5,893 nt of DNA, taken from the NCBI GenBank assembly GCA_947253195.1, contig CAMXXM010000093.1, positions 1 to 5,893 on the forward strand, in the 5' to 3' direction. The first letter of the stretch is position 1; every line of letters begins with the position of its first letter. This DNA comes from an uncultured Porphyromonas sp. (GTDB lineage Bacteria; Bacteroidota; Bacteroidia; Bacteroidales; Porphyromonadaceae). Of this stretch, positions 5,790 through 5,893 are shown piece after piece. The notes beneath the pieces are model-generated. The model was given only the letters and a program-made list of their open reading frames with translations. It searched no databases and was not told the DNA's origin. The position numbers and the translations under genes were made by a program.

Positions 5790-5893
5790 GTATGACGGGC
5801 ATGTCATACATCTGTGGTGAAAGTCCACTCGGGGCGTGGTTGCCAACGAACCCCATAGCGACTTGCAAGTTTCAAGGGGTGACCCTTGGGAGA
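5790..5893 (+). mobile_element. 5' portion of a probable group II intron, cut by the window edge
   Basis: The last about 100 bases form consecutive strong hairpins: TGTATGAC / GTCATACA (5789-5796, 5803-5810) around GGGCAT; GTGG / CCAC (5814-5817, 5825-5828) around TGAAAGT; GGGG / CCCC (5831-5834, 5851-5854) enclosing CGTGG / CCAACG; and CAAGGG / CCCTTG (5873-5878, 5883-5888) closed by a GTGA tetraloop of the GNRA type. A GGCAT-like loop, then GGTGAAAGTCC, then TAGCGACTTGCAAG and GGGTGNCC is the order I know from domain I of bacterial group II introns. The exact 5' end is uncertain: GTATG at 5790 would be a variant of the usual GUGYG. The remaining domains and any reverse transcriptase lie outside. 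Another structured RNA cannot be excluded. Confidence 0.6.

Noticed and set aside
5790..5893. RNase P RNA or tmRNA
   Set aside because: GGTGAAAGTCC recalls the GAAAGTCC block of RNase P RNA, but the flanking helices and the following GCAAG and GGGTGACC elements do not fit; no tmRNA acceptor-like ends are seen.

Overview
The window looks like the chromosome of a GC-rich member of the Bacteroidales, possibly near Porphyromonas or Rikenellaceae. This rests on promoter elements of the Bacteroidetes type (TTG, about 20 bases, then TAnnTTTG), the lack of Shine-Dalgarno sites, a 4-alpha-glucanotransferase carrying starch-binding domains, and a serine-type sulfatase. The genus is an inference from style; no marker gene here fixes it.

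Layout. Positions 1-96 hold an AT-rich array of four near-palindromic units spaced exactly 22 bp apart, two in each orientation. A GC-rich spacer with small inverted repeats follows (97-189), then a -7 element that sits almost on the start codon of the first gene. Three plus-strand genes run head to tail: queC (7-deazaguanine synthesis, 202-873), a malQ/DPE2-type glucanotransferase (874-3255) that starts on the base after the queC stop, and a secreted sulfatase (3267-4664) 11 bases further on. They are probably one transcription unit, although their functions are unrelated. A strong bidirectional terminator (about 4666-4712) separates them from a convergent minus-strand gene for a membrane-anchored TPR protein (4731-5423).

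The last 470 bases (5424-5893) contain no convincing protein gene but much signal: the minus-strand promoter of the TPR gene, a 9-bp inverted repeat (5501-5541), a very good plus-strand promoter (5639-5669), a short AT-rich leader or small RNA ending in a terminator hairpin (5721-5745), and a second terminator-like hairpin (5754-5789). Directly after it begins a densely structured RNA (about 5790 to the window edge) that resembles the start of domain I of a bacterial group II intron. An intron placed immediately after a terminator hairpin fits the known target choice of group IIC introns. The intron body, any reverse transcriptase and the gene the leader belongs to lie beyond the window.

No complete unknown multi-gene system is visible. 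The parts most worth following up are the phased palindrome array at the left edge and the promoter, leader, double terminator and intron block at the right edge.
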